64,000 bases of DNA from Zygaena filipendulae (Eukaryota; Arthropoda; Insecta; Lepidoptera; Zygaenidae), in the NCBI GenBank assembly GCA_907165275.2, contig OU015673.1, positions 3,053,001 through 3,117,000 of the forward strand, in the 5' to 3' direction. A model generated the notes under the pieces. That model was not told where the DNA came from, ran no database searches, and worked only from the letters and a program-made list of their open reading frames with translations. The translations under genes and the position numbers were made by a program. Positions 22,558 to 35,900 of this stretch are shown here, piece after piece. Numbering within the stretch: the first letter of the stretch is position 1; each line of letters begins with the position of its first letter.

Positions 22558-23662
22558 TATAATATATAAAGCTGGATCGCCACTCACTCATTGACATAAT
22601 TGTTCTCCCAGAAGGAGCATCTCTAGGTTGATACAATGTATGGAACATGTAGAGGGGACGTTTCGGTGATTATGGGAAAACCTCGACATCTTCGATTCCT
22701 GCTTCTCATCAGGTAGTGAGTCGACTGCCCGCCGAAGCTATCCATCGAAAGTGAAAACGTTTCTAACTAAATTTCATCCACACCTTGGGCAAATTTCAAT
22801 AGTGTAACTTTTTTTTCAAAATGGCGGAAAAAAACATGGCCGCCGAACAAAATTCAAACTCGATTATCTCCGAAACTAAAAGAGTCAGGTAGGGGGTGCT
22901 CAAACAAATGTCATAGAGGTCGATGGGGGGCAACCGCCTGGCGTGGTAAAAATCTAAAATGGCGGATTCAAAATGGCGGCCGAAAAAAAAGTTGATCCGA
23001 TCCGGGTGAGGTTCGGCATCCGGGGGTTTTTGGGGACGCTGATGCCGAATATCGAATCAGTTTTTCGATTGCGTCATTTTTCAAGATGGCCGCCGAACAT
23101 TAGTTGTTTGTATGGGGAAATTGTTTCGGCCCTGGCTCGGAAACTATCGGCCGTGGGTATTGAAAAAAAATTTGTACAGTTGGTGGTGCACTATCTTCTT
23201 CTATCGGGATATAAATAATTCCAAGATGGCGGACAGATTCGAAATGGCTGGCGAAAAAAAGTTAAGCATAATTGTTCTCCCAGAAGGAGCATCTCTAGGT
23301 CGATATAATGTATTTAAGATGTGGAAAGGAGGTTTCTGTGATTGTGGGAAAACCTTGACATCTTCGATTCCTGCTCCTCATCAGGTAGTGAGTTGACTGC
23401 CCGCCGAAACTATCCATCAAAAGTAAAACTGTTACTTACAAAGTTTGATCCACACCTTGGGCAAATTTCAATAGTGAAACTTTTTTTTCAAAATGGCGGA
23501 AAAAATCATGGCCGCCGAACAAAATTCAAACTCGATTATCTCCGAAACTAAAAGAGTCAGGTGGGGGGTGCTCGAACAAATAGAGGTCAATGGGGGGCAA
23601 CCGGGCACAGGGCGACCAAGCCCCGCGAGCTGCTCGCAGCTCGCGCACAGGGCGAATCTAGT
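22558..23662 (+). mobile_element. Non-autonomous Helitron with intact 3' hairpin and CTAGT
   Basis: The 3' end has a perfect stem, CGCGAGCTGC-TC-GCAGCTCGCG (23624-23645). GCACAGGGCGAAT and then CTAGT (23658-23662) follow, the canonical Helitron terminus. The body contains two diverged units starting CATAATTGTTCTCCCAGAAG (about 22598 and 23266). Between them lies a block (CAAAATGGCGGCCG...) shared with 59800-60028. Short frames across the body are repeat-encoded and not accepted as genes. The 5' limit is uncertain. Confidence 0.75.
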
Positions 23663-24092
23663 TATTATATATTTTCAGGTGGTGCTCAGATGTTGGTTGA
23701 TTTTGTGGTGCCACTGAAAGATTAAGATCCAGATAACATTATTCAAAAAATCCATCCGTAAAATCAGTGAAGCTAGAAATCACTACATAGTACATCTTCA
23801 GTATAATTAATATTGATTAATAACACTTGTAAGAACATGAATAGTGACACTGAGAATCTGAATTCTGACTCAAATCTAATTAGATTTTTTTTTATTAATT
23901 AAAATTATTCAATGTTAATATTAATGTAATAATTATATTGAAGATGTAGTGACTAATGAGGTTTCAGTGCGCACAGGAAATTAAAATCAGGATTGTAAAT
24001 AAAGTCTTTACACTCACCAAACCCAGTTTTATATAGTTCATAGTTTATTTATTGGTAATATTAATTACAAATCATATGTAAGTTTTATACTA
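23663..24092. other. AT-rich intergenic stretch
   Basis: No gene or repeat boundary is recognised. Confidence 0.35.
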
Positions 24093-24385
24093 TTACTAGC
24101 TGTCCCCTGCGATTTAATCCGCGGTAATTTCAGAGTTCCCGTGGGAATTCCGGGAAAAAGTACTCTATGTCCTTCTTTGTACCCCTGACAGTAGTTTACG
24201 GTGATCAGCTGTTCCCCGCATTGATTCTGGAGTTCCCACCGGAATTCCGGAATAAAAACTATCCTATCTTTTAAGTTGGACCATATTATAAATGATTACA
24301 AAATTTTATCAAAATCCGTTCAGTAGTTTTAGAGTCCATCGCGGACAAACAACGTGATACATAATTTATATATATTAAGATACAA
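24093..24385 (-). mobile_element. Two nested or adjacent Helitron-like copies
   Basis: The first copy starts ACTAGCTGTCCCCTGCGATTTA and is cut at about 24205. A second 3' end (CAGCTGTTCCCCGCATTGATTC) then begins and runs to ACGTGATACATAATTTATATATAT, the inverted 'CGTTGTTTGTCC' subfamily. Confidence 0.6.
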
Positions 24386-24929
24386 TAGGTAGATAGTATA
24401 ATAGTAGGTAGATATAAGTTTTCATGTTAAAAACAACAAGAAAAAAAAAACAATATTAAGTACTTGTAAACTTAGTACAGATCTTATGTAGTATGTAAAT
24501 AATAAATTATTTCAAAAATTTATGAACTCTTTAAAATTAGAAAATGTGTTCTTGAGAAGCCATTTCTTGAGCCTAATTTTGAAAGAGGCAGGGAAGGTAT
24601 AACACGCTTTATCATGTGTAATGAAAGATACTCATGTGATCAAAACAAACAAGCCCAAACACAACTATATTTGCAGTTTCCATCAGAGCTTCAGTGGCAG
24701 TCTTTCAGATCTAACTTCAGACCCTCATCATAATATTATGTAATGAAAAATAATACATACCTTATGGCAACTGAACAAACTTGCCCCAATTTGACAGTTC
24801 TATCATTTGTATTTTGTCTGTAGGGAGAGGCCTTTGTTCTACCTCTAGTTAAATTTATATCAACAAACAAACTAAAACTCTGAATTCTCATTGATTTTAT
24901 GTTTCTACTGCCATTCTCTCCCAGTTGTA
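24386..24929. other. AT-rich flank with repeat fragment
   Basis: About 24795-24835 carries TCATTTGTATTTTGTCTGTAGGGAGAGG, the inverse of a segment at about 27585-27640. The two lie on opposite sides of the TIR transposon at 24930-27356. No gene is recognised. Confidence 0.35.
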
Positions 24930-27356
24930 ATATCGTCGCTGCGCGTGCGAATCCGCGTAAGCGCAACTTGTAAAGACCGCGTAACAGCAAAACGCGCAAA
25001 ATTGAAATATCGTGCTGGCCGATTCTAAGCGCTTATTGGCTTATACTAGACTTCACCTGATTTCAATTATCCAATGAGAAACGTCAGTTATGCTATCGAA
25101 ACAATACCGCGGAACAGTTAGGAGGCCTGAAGTTGGAAGCAAGTGCGCGTATTTACTACGGCCATGAGGAAAATGTAACACAATTAGTGTGTGCTCCCGA
25201 AAATATTTATTTTGCCGTGATTAACCACCATGTAAGTATGTTTTAAATGTTTATTATTTTTCGTTTGTAATGTGCTCATGCTAGAATATTGAATGTACAT
25301 GTAATTCTGTTTTAATTTAATGATTCTGACTAATACAACCTTTAACAAGTATTTAAGCGGTCTTTATATCGTTTGATTTATTTATTTTTGGTAAGTTACG
25401 AGGTATTGCATTTTCCTGAAAGTAATAATTATTCATTTCTTATTTATAGATAAACCCTTGCATTCTCAAGTAAGGATCCAAATGATGGAGGACCAAGATA
25501 AATTTATTTAAAAAAATGCGAATATTAATAAAAACGTCGTAACTTTGCGACAGCTATCTGAAAGGCGAAAAATATTGTTACAGAGGAAGAAAAAAATATT
25601 AAATATATTTAACTATCAAAATCAAGCAGTAATACAACCAGTGTCGACACCTTTGTCTGAGAATCATTTTTTTTCAACTTATCAGACATTACAAATTTAA
25701 AACCATTATCGCCAGAATGTATAGAGTGGTTTTACGAAAGGGAAATAGAAGAAAATAAAAAAAATACTGAAACGCAAAGGAGTAAAAAATAATTAGAAGA
25801 GAATGCAAAATAAGAAAGACAGAGAATGATGAGAAAACAGTACATTGAATTTTAAAAAAGAGCACAAAATTTGTTCACAATAATGGGACCAGTGGTAAAG
25901 CTATGTATTTTGCAAGAAGTTGGCAAGATGACTTGGCAAGAAAAAAAAAATGTACATGTTAATGATAAAAAAGAAAGAGTTTGTCAGAAAACGTTTTTGG
26001 AGACATTGGGTATAAAAGAATGGACGGTTGGCTATTGGCTTGGAGATGGGACAAATAATAAGGTACCTGAAACAACAGAAGTCGTACAAAAAATATTGAA
26101 TAAAATATTGATTCAGTCCACTCGGTGATTAAGAGGAAGTTGAAAAATTGGGAAATGATTTTACTCTTACAATACGCAATAATAAAAAAGGAGGACAGAA
26201 AAGTACCAAGTCCTTATGAATTTATTACACCTGATTATACGTTTTTCAAAGACATTGGTCTTAAAGATTACCTGATTTATAAATCAATAAGACCTGGCCG
26301 AGGAGCGGGAGATCATTGTGTTATTGATTAAAAAGCACTGAGATATAATCCAAATGGCGCCATAGAATATAAACTCCACTTTTCAGATGATTTTGTCCCA
26401 TTGCCTAGAAGACCAAGGAAGATTAGCTCTTTGAATCCAGTATGCCTCCGCTTTATGAATCCAGGCAACCAATTACCAAGACAAAGTATGATCACCTACA
26501 AGAGCTAAAAATGTCATTCCTAAAGACTGCCATACTTTTAATGATAATAACCTTTCAAATAATTTTTTAATTACTATTTTGTCTGTGAAATGCTGTGATT
26601 AACAGAATTTAATTTGAATTTAAGAGCAAGTACCAAACCGGTAATTGTTGTTATGATTATTATTTGTTTATGAAAACTTTAATTGAAAATATTTAAGTAT
26701 CGGACACAAGATTTTATGATGAAGGTTTTGTTATTATTATGGAAGAGGAGGAGAAGGTTTATTTTTGTTATTCCAAGTTTTTATTCTTATAAAAATATTT
26801 TTCTGTTCTTCATTAGGCATGTATGTATATATCTACCTATGCATAATGTTTAAGTAATAATAAATAGTTAGTATTTTTTAGTTTTAGATGATTATTTTGA
26901 TCTCTTGAATAAGAAGTCTGAACTCTTGTAATAAGATCTCTAATTAAAAATTATGAATAGGTATTCTTATATAAACTGTTTTCGATAATAAGTACAGAAT
27001 ATTTTTGCTAGATTATATTGTTTTCAATTTGATTTTTTTAATAATACACACAACCTTTTACTAAATTGTTTTATTTCAAAACCGCGTACCTTTAATAAAA
27101 GTCTACTTATTTTGTAATTAGTCAAAAACACAACCGCGTAAGTGACTTTATACAAAATCTAAGCCACCTACGAGTAAATTTACGTTATTTTCCAATAAAG
27201 AAACATGTTAAGAACTAGCTGTTAAGTTCAGTCGGTAATAAGAATTGAAATCGCTGAGATATTAAGTTTTTTCTTCCTCCTGTAAAATCATGAAAAAGCA
27301 CATACGCGGTCTTTACAAGTTGCTCTTACGCGGATTCGCACGCGCAGCGACGATAT
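24930..27356. mobile_element. Decayed DNA transposon, 2.43 kb, 54-bp TIRs
   Basis: ATATCGTCGCTGCGCGTGCG and the following 34 bp at 24930-24983 reappear inverted at 27303-27356 with a single mismatch. The interior carries broken coding sequence on the plus strand (see 25871-26331). No clear target duplication could be set at the edges. The superfamily is not assigned. TIR length, size and remnant ORF fit a cut-and-paste element. Confidence 0.8.
25440..26530 (+). pseudogene. Remnant transposase-like gene inside the TIR element
   Basis: Two adjacent plus-strand frames overlap by a few bases in different phases: 25871-26128 (KKERVCQKTFLETLGIKEWTV) and 26125-26331 (SPYEFITPDYTFFKD...). A third decayed segment near 26440-26520 reads PLYESRQPITKTKYDHLQ. 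The upstream part at 25440-25870 has several stops. The order VC..FL.TLGI followed by an R-P-I-T...KY-L tail recalls proteins of uncharacterised arthropod transposons. I could not place it in a named family. Catalytic residues are not identifiable. Confidence 0.5.
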
Positions 27357-28225
27357 ATTATATACATATATATTTTATTAAATGTACATAGGCTACTAAA
27401 ATACTAACAGCTTATTGTGTTGTCTCATGCTTCTTACAGAATTTCAAGTGGAAGAACATTTTCTAATATACCTCCGGAATCACTGGCTAAGCAAGCGTCT
27501 ATACCGTGTCCCTTCAAACTTTGACATTGGCAGAATCACCGTCAAATCGGTGGAGCCATAAACCACAAATTGGAATTGGAGAGGCCTACCTCTCCCTACA
27601 GACAAAATACAGACAAAATAAAATACAAATGACAGCAACTCCCTAGAGTTGCAGTCCCTACATTCCGGCTCCATCATCAGATCTGATTGATGATAGGTAT
27701 TATAATACTGAATTGTTACCGAACTTACCTGCATAATTATTCCTAATTCGAATACCAGCAAGTGGTTTAAATATGGTTTTTAAAGTTTGCAAGTGTTAAT
27801 CAAAATAACCTCTTGTAGAAGAGAATAATACCTATTACTGTAAAAACTACAAATCATTCGCGAAAGTAGGAACTCTCTACAGTACCTACATCTAGTATCA
27901 TATTATTATAATTTACGTCCATGTAAAGTACCATTCATAAAATTGGGAATGAGAATTGAGAAACCGGCTCTGATATTCATAATGTCATTACCAAAACAAA
28001 CTCAATTATTAAATAGGAACTTACTGTTGTCTGCGTGCTCTTCTAACACTTAACTATCTAAGCAAAACTTACAGAAAATTAAAAAACTTCCTGAACTTAT
28101 TATTGAAATATTTTGTAAAAAAAATTGAAAATTACGCAAACCGGTTCTTTTTTTTTTGCACAATGCACAGACGAATAAGAGAACATTTTTATGTTGTTGT
28201 TTAAAATTAATTTACTCCTCAAAGA
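27357..28225. other. Intergenic; Lepidoptera-type dispersed repeat on minus strand
   Basis: About 27480-27730 read on the minus strand contains ATCAGATCTGATGATGGAGCC and CTGTAGGGAGAGG, and part recurs inverted near 24800. A 93-aa open frame spans it, but it is repeat-derived in my view. Positions 27760-28225 are AT-rich with nothing recognised. Confidence 0.4.
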
Positions 28226-28229
28226 GTAT

Positions 28230-28690
28230 ATAACCACTACGTTTCCTTTTGGAGAAGGCAAAGGAATCTAAGTCCATACAGGCAATTCTATTTTAAAGTT
28301 AAAACTTCAAAATAGAAAAGCGAACCATCATGGACCAATTAAACTAGACTCTTGTTTAATTGGACCATGGCGAAATTAAGGTTGAACTGTATCGAGTTAC
28401 TTCCAAAAGTTTCAGTAAAGAATCGAAATGCATCTTACCGATGCATTTTAAATTAAAAAAACTTCAGAAAAAGGAAAATGTGCTGACTGTATGCACTTAG
28501 TTTCTTTTGCCTTTCCTGAAAGAGGTAAATGTTTCCTAAAAAAATAAAAGTGACGTAACATGTTAAGCGTGACTGTGATTGGTGTTTCGTTGCAACGTTC
28601 CGTTTCAAAAGCTTTATCGTAAAGATTTACTAAAAAATTATCAAGTTTACAAAATATTCAACTTCACTTGCAAGTACCCTATTGTAAAAA
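28230..28690. repeat. Fold-back MITE family, 'GAATCGAAATGCATC' copy
   Basis: It contains GGTTGAACTGTATCGAGTTAC, GAATCGAAATGCATC, CGATGCATTTTAAA and GACTGTATGCACTTAGTTTC. These blocks are shared with 38868-39260, 48600-48790, 49020-49260 and 59255-59460. The centre is a small palindrome (GATGCAT), and the flanks are inverted versions of each other (GGCAAAGGAATCTAAGTCCATACAG against CTGTATGCACTTAGTTTCTTTTGCC). Confidence 0.65.
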
Positions 28691-29039
28691 ATAAAACATC
28701 TGTACGCTATGGCAAATAATAAAATCTTAATGTTAAAATTAATTTAATTATATCTATATTAGTATAACAATGAATCCCTATTTCCCTTGGTCACCGCATC
28801 ACGTTGTTTTTTGCGCCGAAGATGCTGGCGAAAGGTTTATTTTTTAATTCGGTTGGAGGTCTACATATTATAATCTCGCCCATGTAATGTATCGTTTACT
28901 TTTTGGTTACTTTTGAGGAATTTATGTTTGAGATCCCAAATTATCGGTTCCTTTTAAAATAATTTTAGAAACCAAAACGTTTCTTCTTGCAACCAATCCA
29001 TTTAAGCAGTTTAAAAGCACACATCCTTTGCGGTACACC

Positions 29040-29265
29040 GCACAACGTTGACACCTGAATGAAGCGAGAGCGCGAGTGTATACACCACACTCGCGTTTGA
29101 CGCGAGGTCCTCTTTGACTCGTGACCAAAAAACCGCTGCATGCGCGAGCGAGCGGTGCGAGTGACGAGAAGAGGCGCGAGGCAAGCCCCGAGCGTCTGTT
29201 CACACTCGCGCCGCGTCACATACCTCGTGCCTCGTCTTGCGACTCGTACGTGAGTGTAAATGCGC
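29040..29265. other. CpG-rich block upstream of XPR1
   Basis: A dense run of CGCGAG/CTCGCG words (GCGCGAGTGTATACACC, ACACTCGCGCCGCGTCAC) lies about 600 bp before the XPR1 start codon. It could be the XPR1 promoter region or the end of a decayed DNA transposon, since similar CG-rich words occur at transposon ends in moths. The overlapping minus-strand frames (28922-29219) have no supporting evidence. Confidence 0.3.
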
Positions 29266-29836
29266 CATAAAGATAACAGGGAAAGAGAAACTTTCGCTTT
29301 TTTCGGTCGTTGCTTGGAAATGGCGCTTCCGCGTCATAACTACCACGTCCGAGCAACGACATAAGACATATGTACCGCGTGTATTTTACATGAAAGAATG
29401 GAATAGGAAATCGGCACCGCCCGTGCCATGTTCGCCAAAGAGTATTTAAATAACTATACGGTCCGCGCCCGTAAAAGTTGTCAGTTGTCACATATGTCAG
29501 TGCGTTAATGTCATTGTCAGGCGTCAGCTGAGGTGCTAACGAGTTTTCTTTTTCTCTGCTTGAGAAAGCGACGAATTCAATTTTGTTTTTTTTTCCCATT
29601 AAAAATTAAGCAATTATATTTAACATTGCGCCTTAAAAAACTAATGTAATAGTTAATCTTATTGTAAGATTTCAATATAGTGGCCTACACCGTTGTAGTT
29701 TAGATAGTACCATGAGGTCATTGTTGTTATCAGTAAACAAACTGTGGTATCTATAAAGAATCGTAGTGCCGACTTTAACTTCAGTATTTCCTATGATTTT
29801 ATGTCTTCATAAGCAGACAAAAGAACAAAACCCGAC
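29266..29836 (+). promoter_or_regulatory. Presumed XPR1 promoter and 5' UTR interval
   Basis: No TATA box is clear. TCAGT-type initiator words cluster at about 29480-29525 (GTCAGTTGTCACATATGTCAG). The start-codon context is CCCGACATGA. A 5'-UTR intron cannot be excluded. Confidence 0.3.
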
Positions 29837-29905
29837 ATGAAGTTCGCTGAGCATTTAAGTGCCCATATCACTCCAGAATGGCGTAAGCAGTATATCAACT
29901 ATGAG
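29837..29905 (+). CDS. XPR1: XPR1 exon 1 (residues 1-23)
   Basis: It begins at the only ATG that gives the conserved SPX N-terminus [19 protein letters not shown]. The donor is GAG|GTCGGT, phase 0. Confidence 0.95.
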
Positions 29906-32900
29906 GTCGGTAGTTAATATTTTATCACTATTTAATAAAATGAAGTAATGATTACCTTCATAATATATATATAAATTTGAAAGTGTAAATTTAATATATA
30001 TATATATATATATAATTTTTTATCATGTCAATGGAACAACACTAATTTTTACACAAACATTTGAAACAGTAATAAATTAAACTTTAAGCACAATTTTTTA
30101 TTCTGTTACCTCCAACAAATAATTCCTCAGCGATTTCGAATGTCACACCGGACGCGACAACATCTAGTACATTATTTTTTAAAACCTTGTTTTTGGTCTT
30201 TAATTTGTGTTCTTTTTAAAGTGAATATGTTTGTTTCTTTTTAATATTAGGAGATGAAGGCAAAGTTGTATACAGCGACTGAAGAAGCACCCTCAGCAGA
30301 AAATGTAGAGCCCGAGGTGCTGTCTCGTCACTATGCCAACTTTGATGAGACATTCTTTCACTATTGTGATCAAGAACTTAAGAAAATCAACACTTTCTAT
30401 TCTGGTAATGGGATTTATAATTCTTCCTTTTTAATTTTCTCCCAATACTTGCTTAAAAATACTTTTTATGTAAAACAATTCATGGAAACTTATTACAGTG
30501 TAAAGATTCAAAAGTGATAAATTTACACTAAACTAATCTGTTACATAATTATATACTACCATAAATAATTAAATTTATAAGTCAGCTAGAAGGAGTTATG
30601 TTCAGCCGGTTATGTTAAACAAAATTTAAATAAATCTGTGCATAAATAAATGAATTTGAATACTTATTAATGTATTTACAATTGTAAAGTTTTCTATCTA
30701 ATTGTTATCAGTTATGCAAATGATATTTAAAAGTCTAATATGTACTATTATTGTATAATATCTCGCTTTTACCAAAACTGTGAGATGTTATAATAATTTG
30801 TTTTGTCAATGATTCAATTATTATGTCAGGAATTCCCCTAGATAATCCTGAAATTCTGTGTTAATTTAAAGTACTTACCTACTAAATATACCTAGGGTAC
30901 ATACTCAAGTCTCAAGATAATTATATATCATTGATTATTACCATGATGACTTTATTATTAAAGTATACATATTGATAATTAATATCATGATTATTATCTT
31001 GATAAATATAGGTTGATACTTAATATTTACATTGATAACTAGGTCAACTCATCCCACATGGTTTCACCTGTGATATTTTCCAAGTTCCTGTGAGAGTTCG
31101 TTTTCGTTTTGTTGTCGAACTACTCTCCTTGATCCTTGAGTATGCATACCTACTACATAATATGTATAATTTATATTACAGAAAAATTAGCTGAGGCTAC
31201 CCGTAAATATGCGACGTTGCAAAGTGAATTAAAGTCACCATTTAACATGAAACCAAAGGGTGGCGGGGACAGTAAGAAAAATCAAATTCCACGTCGCAAA
31301 TTGCAGGAGCTCAAGTTGGCGTTCAGTGAATTCTACCTGAGTTTAATTTTGCTGCAGAACTATCAGAATTTAAACTACACCGGTTTTAGGAAAATATTGA
31401 AAAAACACGATAAGGTATGTTTAGTTGTGTTAATTTTGTTGATAATTGGTAAACTGGTAGGGTAGGTTGATGTGGGGAATAAAAAAATAATTCATATACC
31501 TAAAGAATAAAGATACTCGAATACGTTTTTAATCAGCAGCAAAAATCTAAAAATCAGAGACTACGCTCGTGACTATAGCTTTGCCAAATCTGTATTTTTC
31601 TAAATATCACTATTAAAATAGTACAAATTTTCTCCTATAGCTTTGCAATGATTGCTTGTTTGAAAAAGATTGAAAAAGAGGTTCGAGCGTCGCTGGTATA
31701 CCTACTGTGCGCCATTTTGAAAAAAAGTCGATTTTGCAGCCAGCGATAAAAAGTATGCCAATCGATAGAGTAATTTATTCCAAAAAAAGTCAAGTTATGC
31801 ATAAATCGTAGGGTTTTCGAGTTATTTTAATATATAAAAATTAAAAAAAATATTTATGTAAAAAACAATTTTATTTCCTTATTTGTCTGTGAACAGGATT
31901 AAAATCGATACAATAAATTATTAAACACTTACTTGTGTATCAAAAATATGCAAATCGAACCACACTTCGCATAATACACAAAAACAAGAAACTAAAATAA
32001 GTAAAATAAACTATTACTTAATTATTTTGTATTTTAATATCTCGAAAACCCTATAACTTAGGGAGGTACAACACTTGATATTTTTTTGTTTGTCATAATT
32101 TATTCTATAGATGTCAATAGTTTTCATAGACAAATAGGAAAAAAACTGTTTTTCCTTAATTATTTTCTTGTTTTATTTTCTAATACATATCTTGGAAACC
32201 TTTCGACTTAGGTGGGTAACTTACTTGACATTTTTAGTTTGTAATAATTTATTTTATCGATTTTCATACTTTTTATAAACAAATAAAATATTTTAACTTA
32301 ATAAGTTTTTTTTTTTTTAATTCGAATAACTCGAAAACCCTACAACATATAGAGTAGTACATCACTTGACTTTTTTTGTTTGATTCAATTTACTTTATTG
32401 ATTGGCATATTTTTTATCAGAATCTGCAGAATCGACTTTTTTTCAAAATGGCGGACAGTAGGTACTTTTTATCCCGGAATTCCCGCGGGAACTCCGAAAT
32501 TACCGCGGGTGAAACCGCGAGGCACAGCTGGTAAATCGATAATTTCCTCCCGCAGTTATTAAACGTAAGTAACGGCGCCCAATGGAGGGCGGAACACGTG
32601 GAGACGTCCCACTTCTACACAAACAAAGATATTGACCGGCTCATCCGCGACACAGAATCCACGGTCACCAACGAGCTCGAGGGTGGAGACAGGCAGAAAG
32701 CCATGAAGAAGCTCCGTGTGCCGCCCCTAGGGGAGCAACAGAGCCCCTGGACGACATTCAAAGTGGGCCTCTTCTCTGGATCCTTTCTCGTTCTGGTAGC
32801 AGCTGTCGCTTTGTCTGGTAAGATATACATTACTTATCTTCTTTGCATAGTATAGAATGAAGTCGCTTCCGCTGTCTATTCGCGATAAACTCAAAAACTA

Positions 32901-35900
32901 CTGAACAGATTTTCATGCGGTTTTCACCCAAAGATAGAGTGATTCATGAGAAGTTCATCCTAGAATTCCCGAACTCCGAAATTACCTCGGGTGAAACCGC
33001 GGGGACAGCTAGTTAGCAATAAACAAGAGACATTTTTAAACCCATCATAAAGCGAGACTCACTATTAGACCCGATTTATGGTCGCGGCTTACCAATAACT
33101 TTTGACGACCCGATTTGGCGCAGTAGGTCACCACGCCTGCCCGCTAATCCAGAGGTTCCGGGTTCGATTCCCGGTGGGGGTGCACTTTGTGTGATGAACA
33201 CAGGGTTTCACTTTCCAATCTGGGTGTGTATATATATATCTATAGTATAATATATATGTAATTCTATGTAGTATATACCACGTTTGCGTGGTTTCCTCGA
33301 CAGAAGCTAATAATAGCTTACTGTGGGATCAAGTAGATCTGTGTGTTGTGAAGTGGATTATTATTACTATAAGTATAGAAGTGTGCACACTGTAACTAAT
33401 AAGACGCAGACGTAACCCTGAGCATTGGGACGTCTGACGTGAGTCTGACTCCTCAGACGTCCTGGCGAAGTGTAAGTCATGACTATCAGCCAGCTTTATT
33501 CTTGCTTGTTACTAAATACTAACAGACAGCATCGTTGATTTATTGGTACGGGGCGACTGGCGTCCATAATACCTAATTACGTGAGGCGCTTACATTTTAC
33601 AATTACAAAAATTACAACGTTTTTTTGGTATAAGTAAATAAATAACCTCTTGAGTACCTACCAAACTTGTTTTATCTTTAACTCTCCAGATAACGGACGG
33701 ATACAATATATGGAAGATGAGTAGATTTTATAGGTTTATATTTAGTTATGTTAGCTCAGCTATTAGTTAACCTACTTGGGTAAATGCTCAATTTATGAGC
33801 GGGATAATTATAATTATATTTAGATAAAACAGTTTATCTACGCACGTATATATTAGTGTGTCGTAAATTATCCTGCGTGCATAAAGCATTTAATCTAGGA
33901 GTCTAGTGGAGGATTTTAGATACTTGGATATGGAACCGCAGGCTGCTAGTGATACCTATTTATTTATCTAATCAGGTTAAAACAATATTGAGGAGGCAAC
34001 GTTTACATGAAAAATAATGTATAAATTCTAATTACTCGAACAATGCACGGTTTGTTGAAGATAAAATATTATATTTACGATACCCCAGTACGAATGAGAA
34101 TGACCACAGTACGTAATCGCAATTTAAATATCTGCCTATAGTTAGTCTTGAAACTGTTTAAATAGAGATATGTAAATGCAGAAATGCAAGCTGTTTAAGT
34201 TCTATGGTTTGCTTAGACTCTAGAGTCTAGCTAGATGATGACGTATAGATTGCGCATATTATGCAACGATAATTCTCTTCATATTTCTGTTGGATAATTA
34301 AAAACATTACGATAACTTTCAATACTTTGATGGTGAAATTAGCAGGTACCCTAACTATCTAAGTATTAAGGAACGATGGCGCTCCTATCTTCTCTATAAC
34401 AGTAATCTTATCACTCCCATAACAAAGCGTTCAAAAGACTTCACTCTTATGCCGCGTTTTTTCTCTTGATTATTTATCAAAATTAATTATACAAATTCGA
34501 ACATCGTTTTAAAACTACTTTTACTGACGAAAAATATATAATTTGTTTAAATTAAGATTTTCGTTGGCAAAAACTCAATAAAAAAACATTCGGTTGATGG
34601 CATTCCTAATCAAAATATCATAAGTATTCCGTACTCAATTAACACATAGGAGGCGTCATCTATTAATAATCCGTTAAATAAAGATTTAAGAGCGTATCCA
34701 CTCTGGGCCCTTATTCACTAAGACCATAACACGCCGCGTTAAGACAACGCGCCAGAAAAAGTACTTTTCCCGCGTTTCACTTCAAAAAAATACGTTTACA
34801 ACGTGTCTTATGGCATACAGAATATTAATTTGTAATATTTTGGCATCTAGAGCATTTGTGATGGTGTTTATCGGACGCGAGTTATGGGCAAGAAATGTTG
34901 TTGCTCATAGTAAATAAGGGCCCTGATAGTGAATAGAATTCAATATACCGTCTTTAGGCATTTATCGTTTTACATTTTTATTGTATAAAAACATAGTAAG
35001 TACATAGCTTAAGTAAACACTATAGAATCTACAATTGAACATGGTACCTAGCTTACCCCTTTAACTTTTCCTTTTTGAAAGAATACAATTTCATGATTTC
35101 ATGCAGGCTCATTTCCCCGTGCGATGAAGTGTTTGCTATGATTATCAAGCGAAATAGTATGGGAATTCTGTGTGGACTCATGAGTATAGATAGCTTCATT
35201 TAACGTCGTTCGGAAACATATCAAACCGGAGTGCATACGACATCCCTACTTCTTCTCCACCGAAACAACCAGATCACCTATCGTGTCGTTCAGAACGCAG
35301 CCTAATTAATGGAGCATCACGCGCTGTAATAATAATAATAATAATCCACTTAACAACACACAGATCTACTTATTCCACAGTAAGCTATTATAAATTTGTG
35401 TCGTGGACACCAAATTTATTTATTTGCCAAGCCAGTACAAAAGGACATCAAACTTTATTCTATTTTAATTACATCATACGTAAATATTATACTACATATA
35501 TACAATATATTAGATATGCACAATACGTATATATTATACTACATATATACAATATTGTATATTAGATATGCACACCACGTTTTTTAAACGCGCTGTGGAC
35601 GCGCGTTTGTTGCTATACAGACAAGATACGCACGCGAGTCAGACGCAGCCTATAGACTTTGATAGGACCTCTTGATTAGCGAGTAAGCATGGGGACCTAC
35701 TGCGCCAATCGGGTCGTCGAACGTTCTCTCCGTCTTTCCAGCGATCTTCCACGGCGGCAGCGAGGCAAACGTGAGGGCCGTGTTCCGCCTGTACAGAGGG
35801 CCGTTCCTCTTGATAGAGTTCATATTCTTAATCGGCGTGAACGTGTACGGGTGGCGGTCGTCGGGCGTCAACCACGTGCTGATATTCGAGCTGGACCCGC

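Noticed and set aside
22973..23717. Short overlapping plus-strand proteins in the 23-kb region
   Set aside because: The same sequence recurs at 59819-60112 inside another Helitron copy. They are open by chance in repeat sequence.
28922..29219. Minus-strand frames of 84-93 aa upstream of XPR1
   Set aside because: They run through the CpG-rich block, where stops are rare by composition. Arg/Ser-rich content with no family.
14876..33190. tRNA genes at the box A / box B sequences (14.9, 21.0 and 33.1 kb)
   Set aside because: No acceptor-stem pairing or plausible anticodon arm was found. Shared bodies and multiple diverged copies show they are SINEs.
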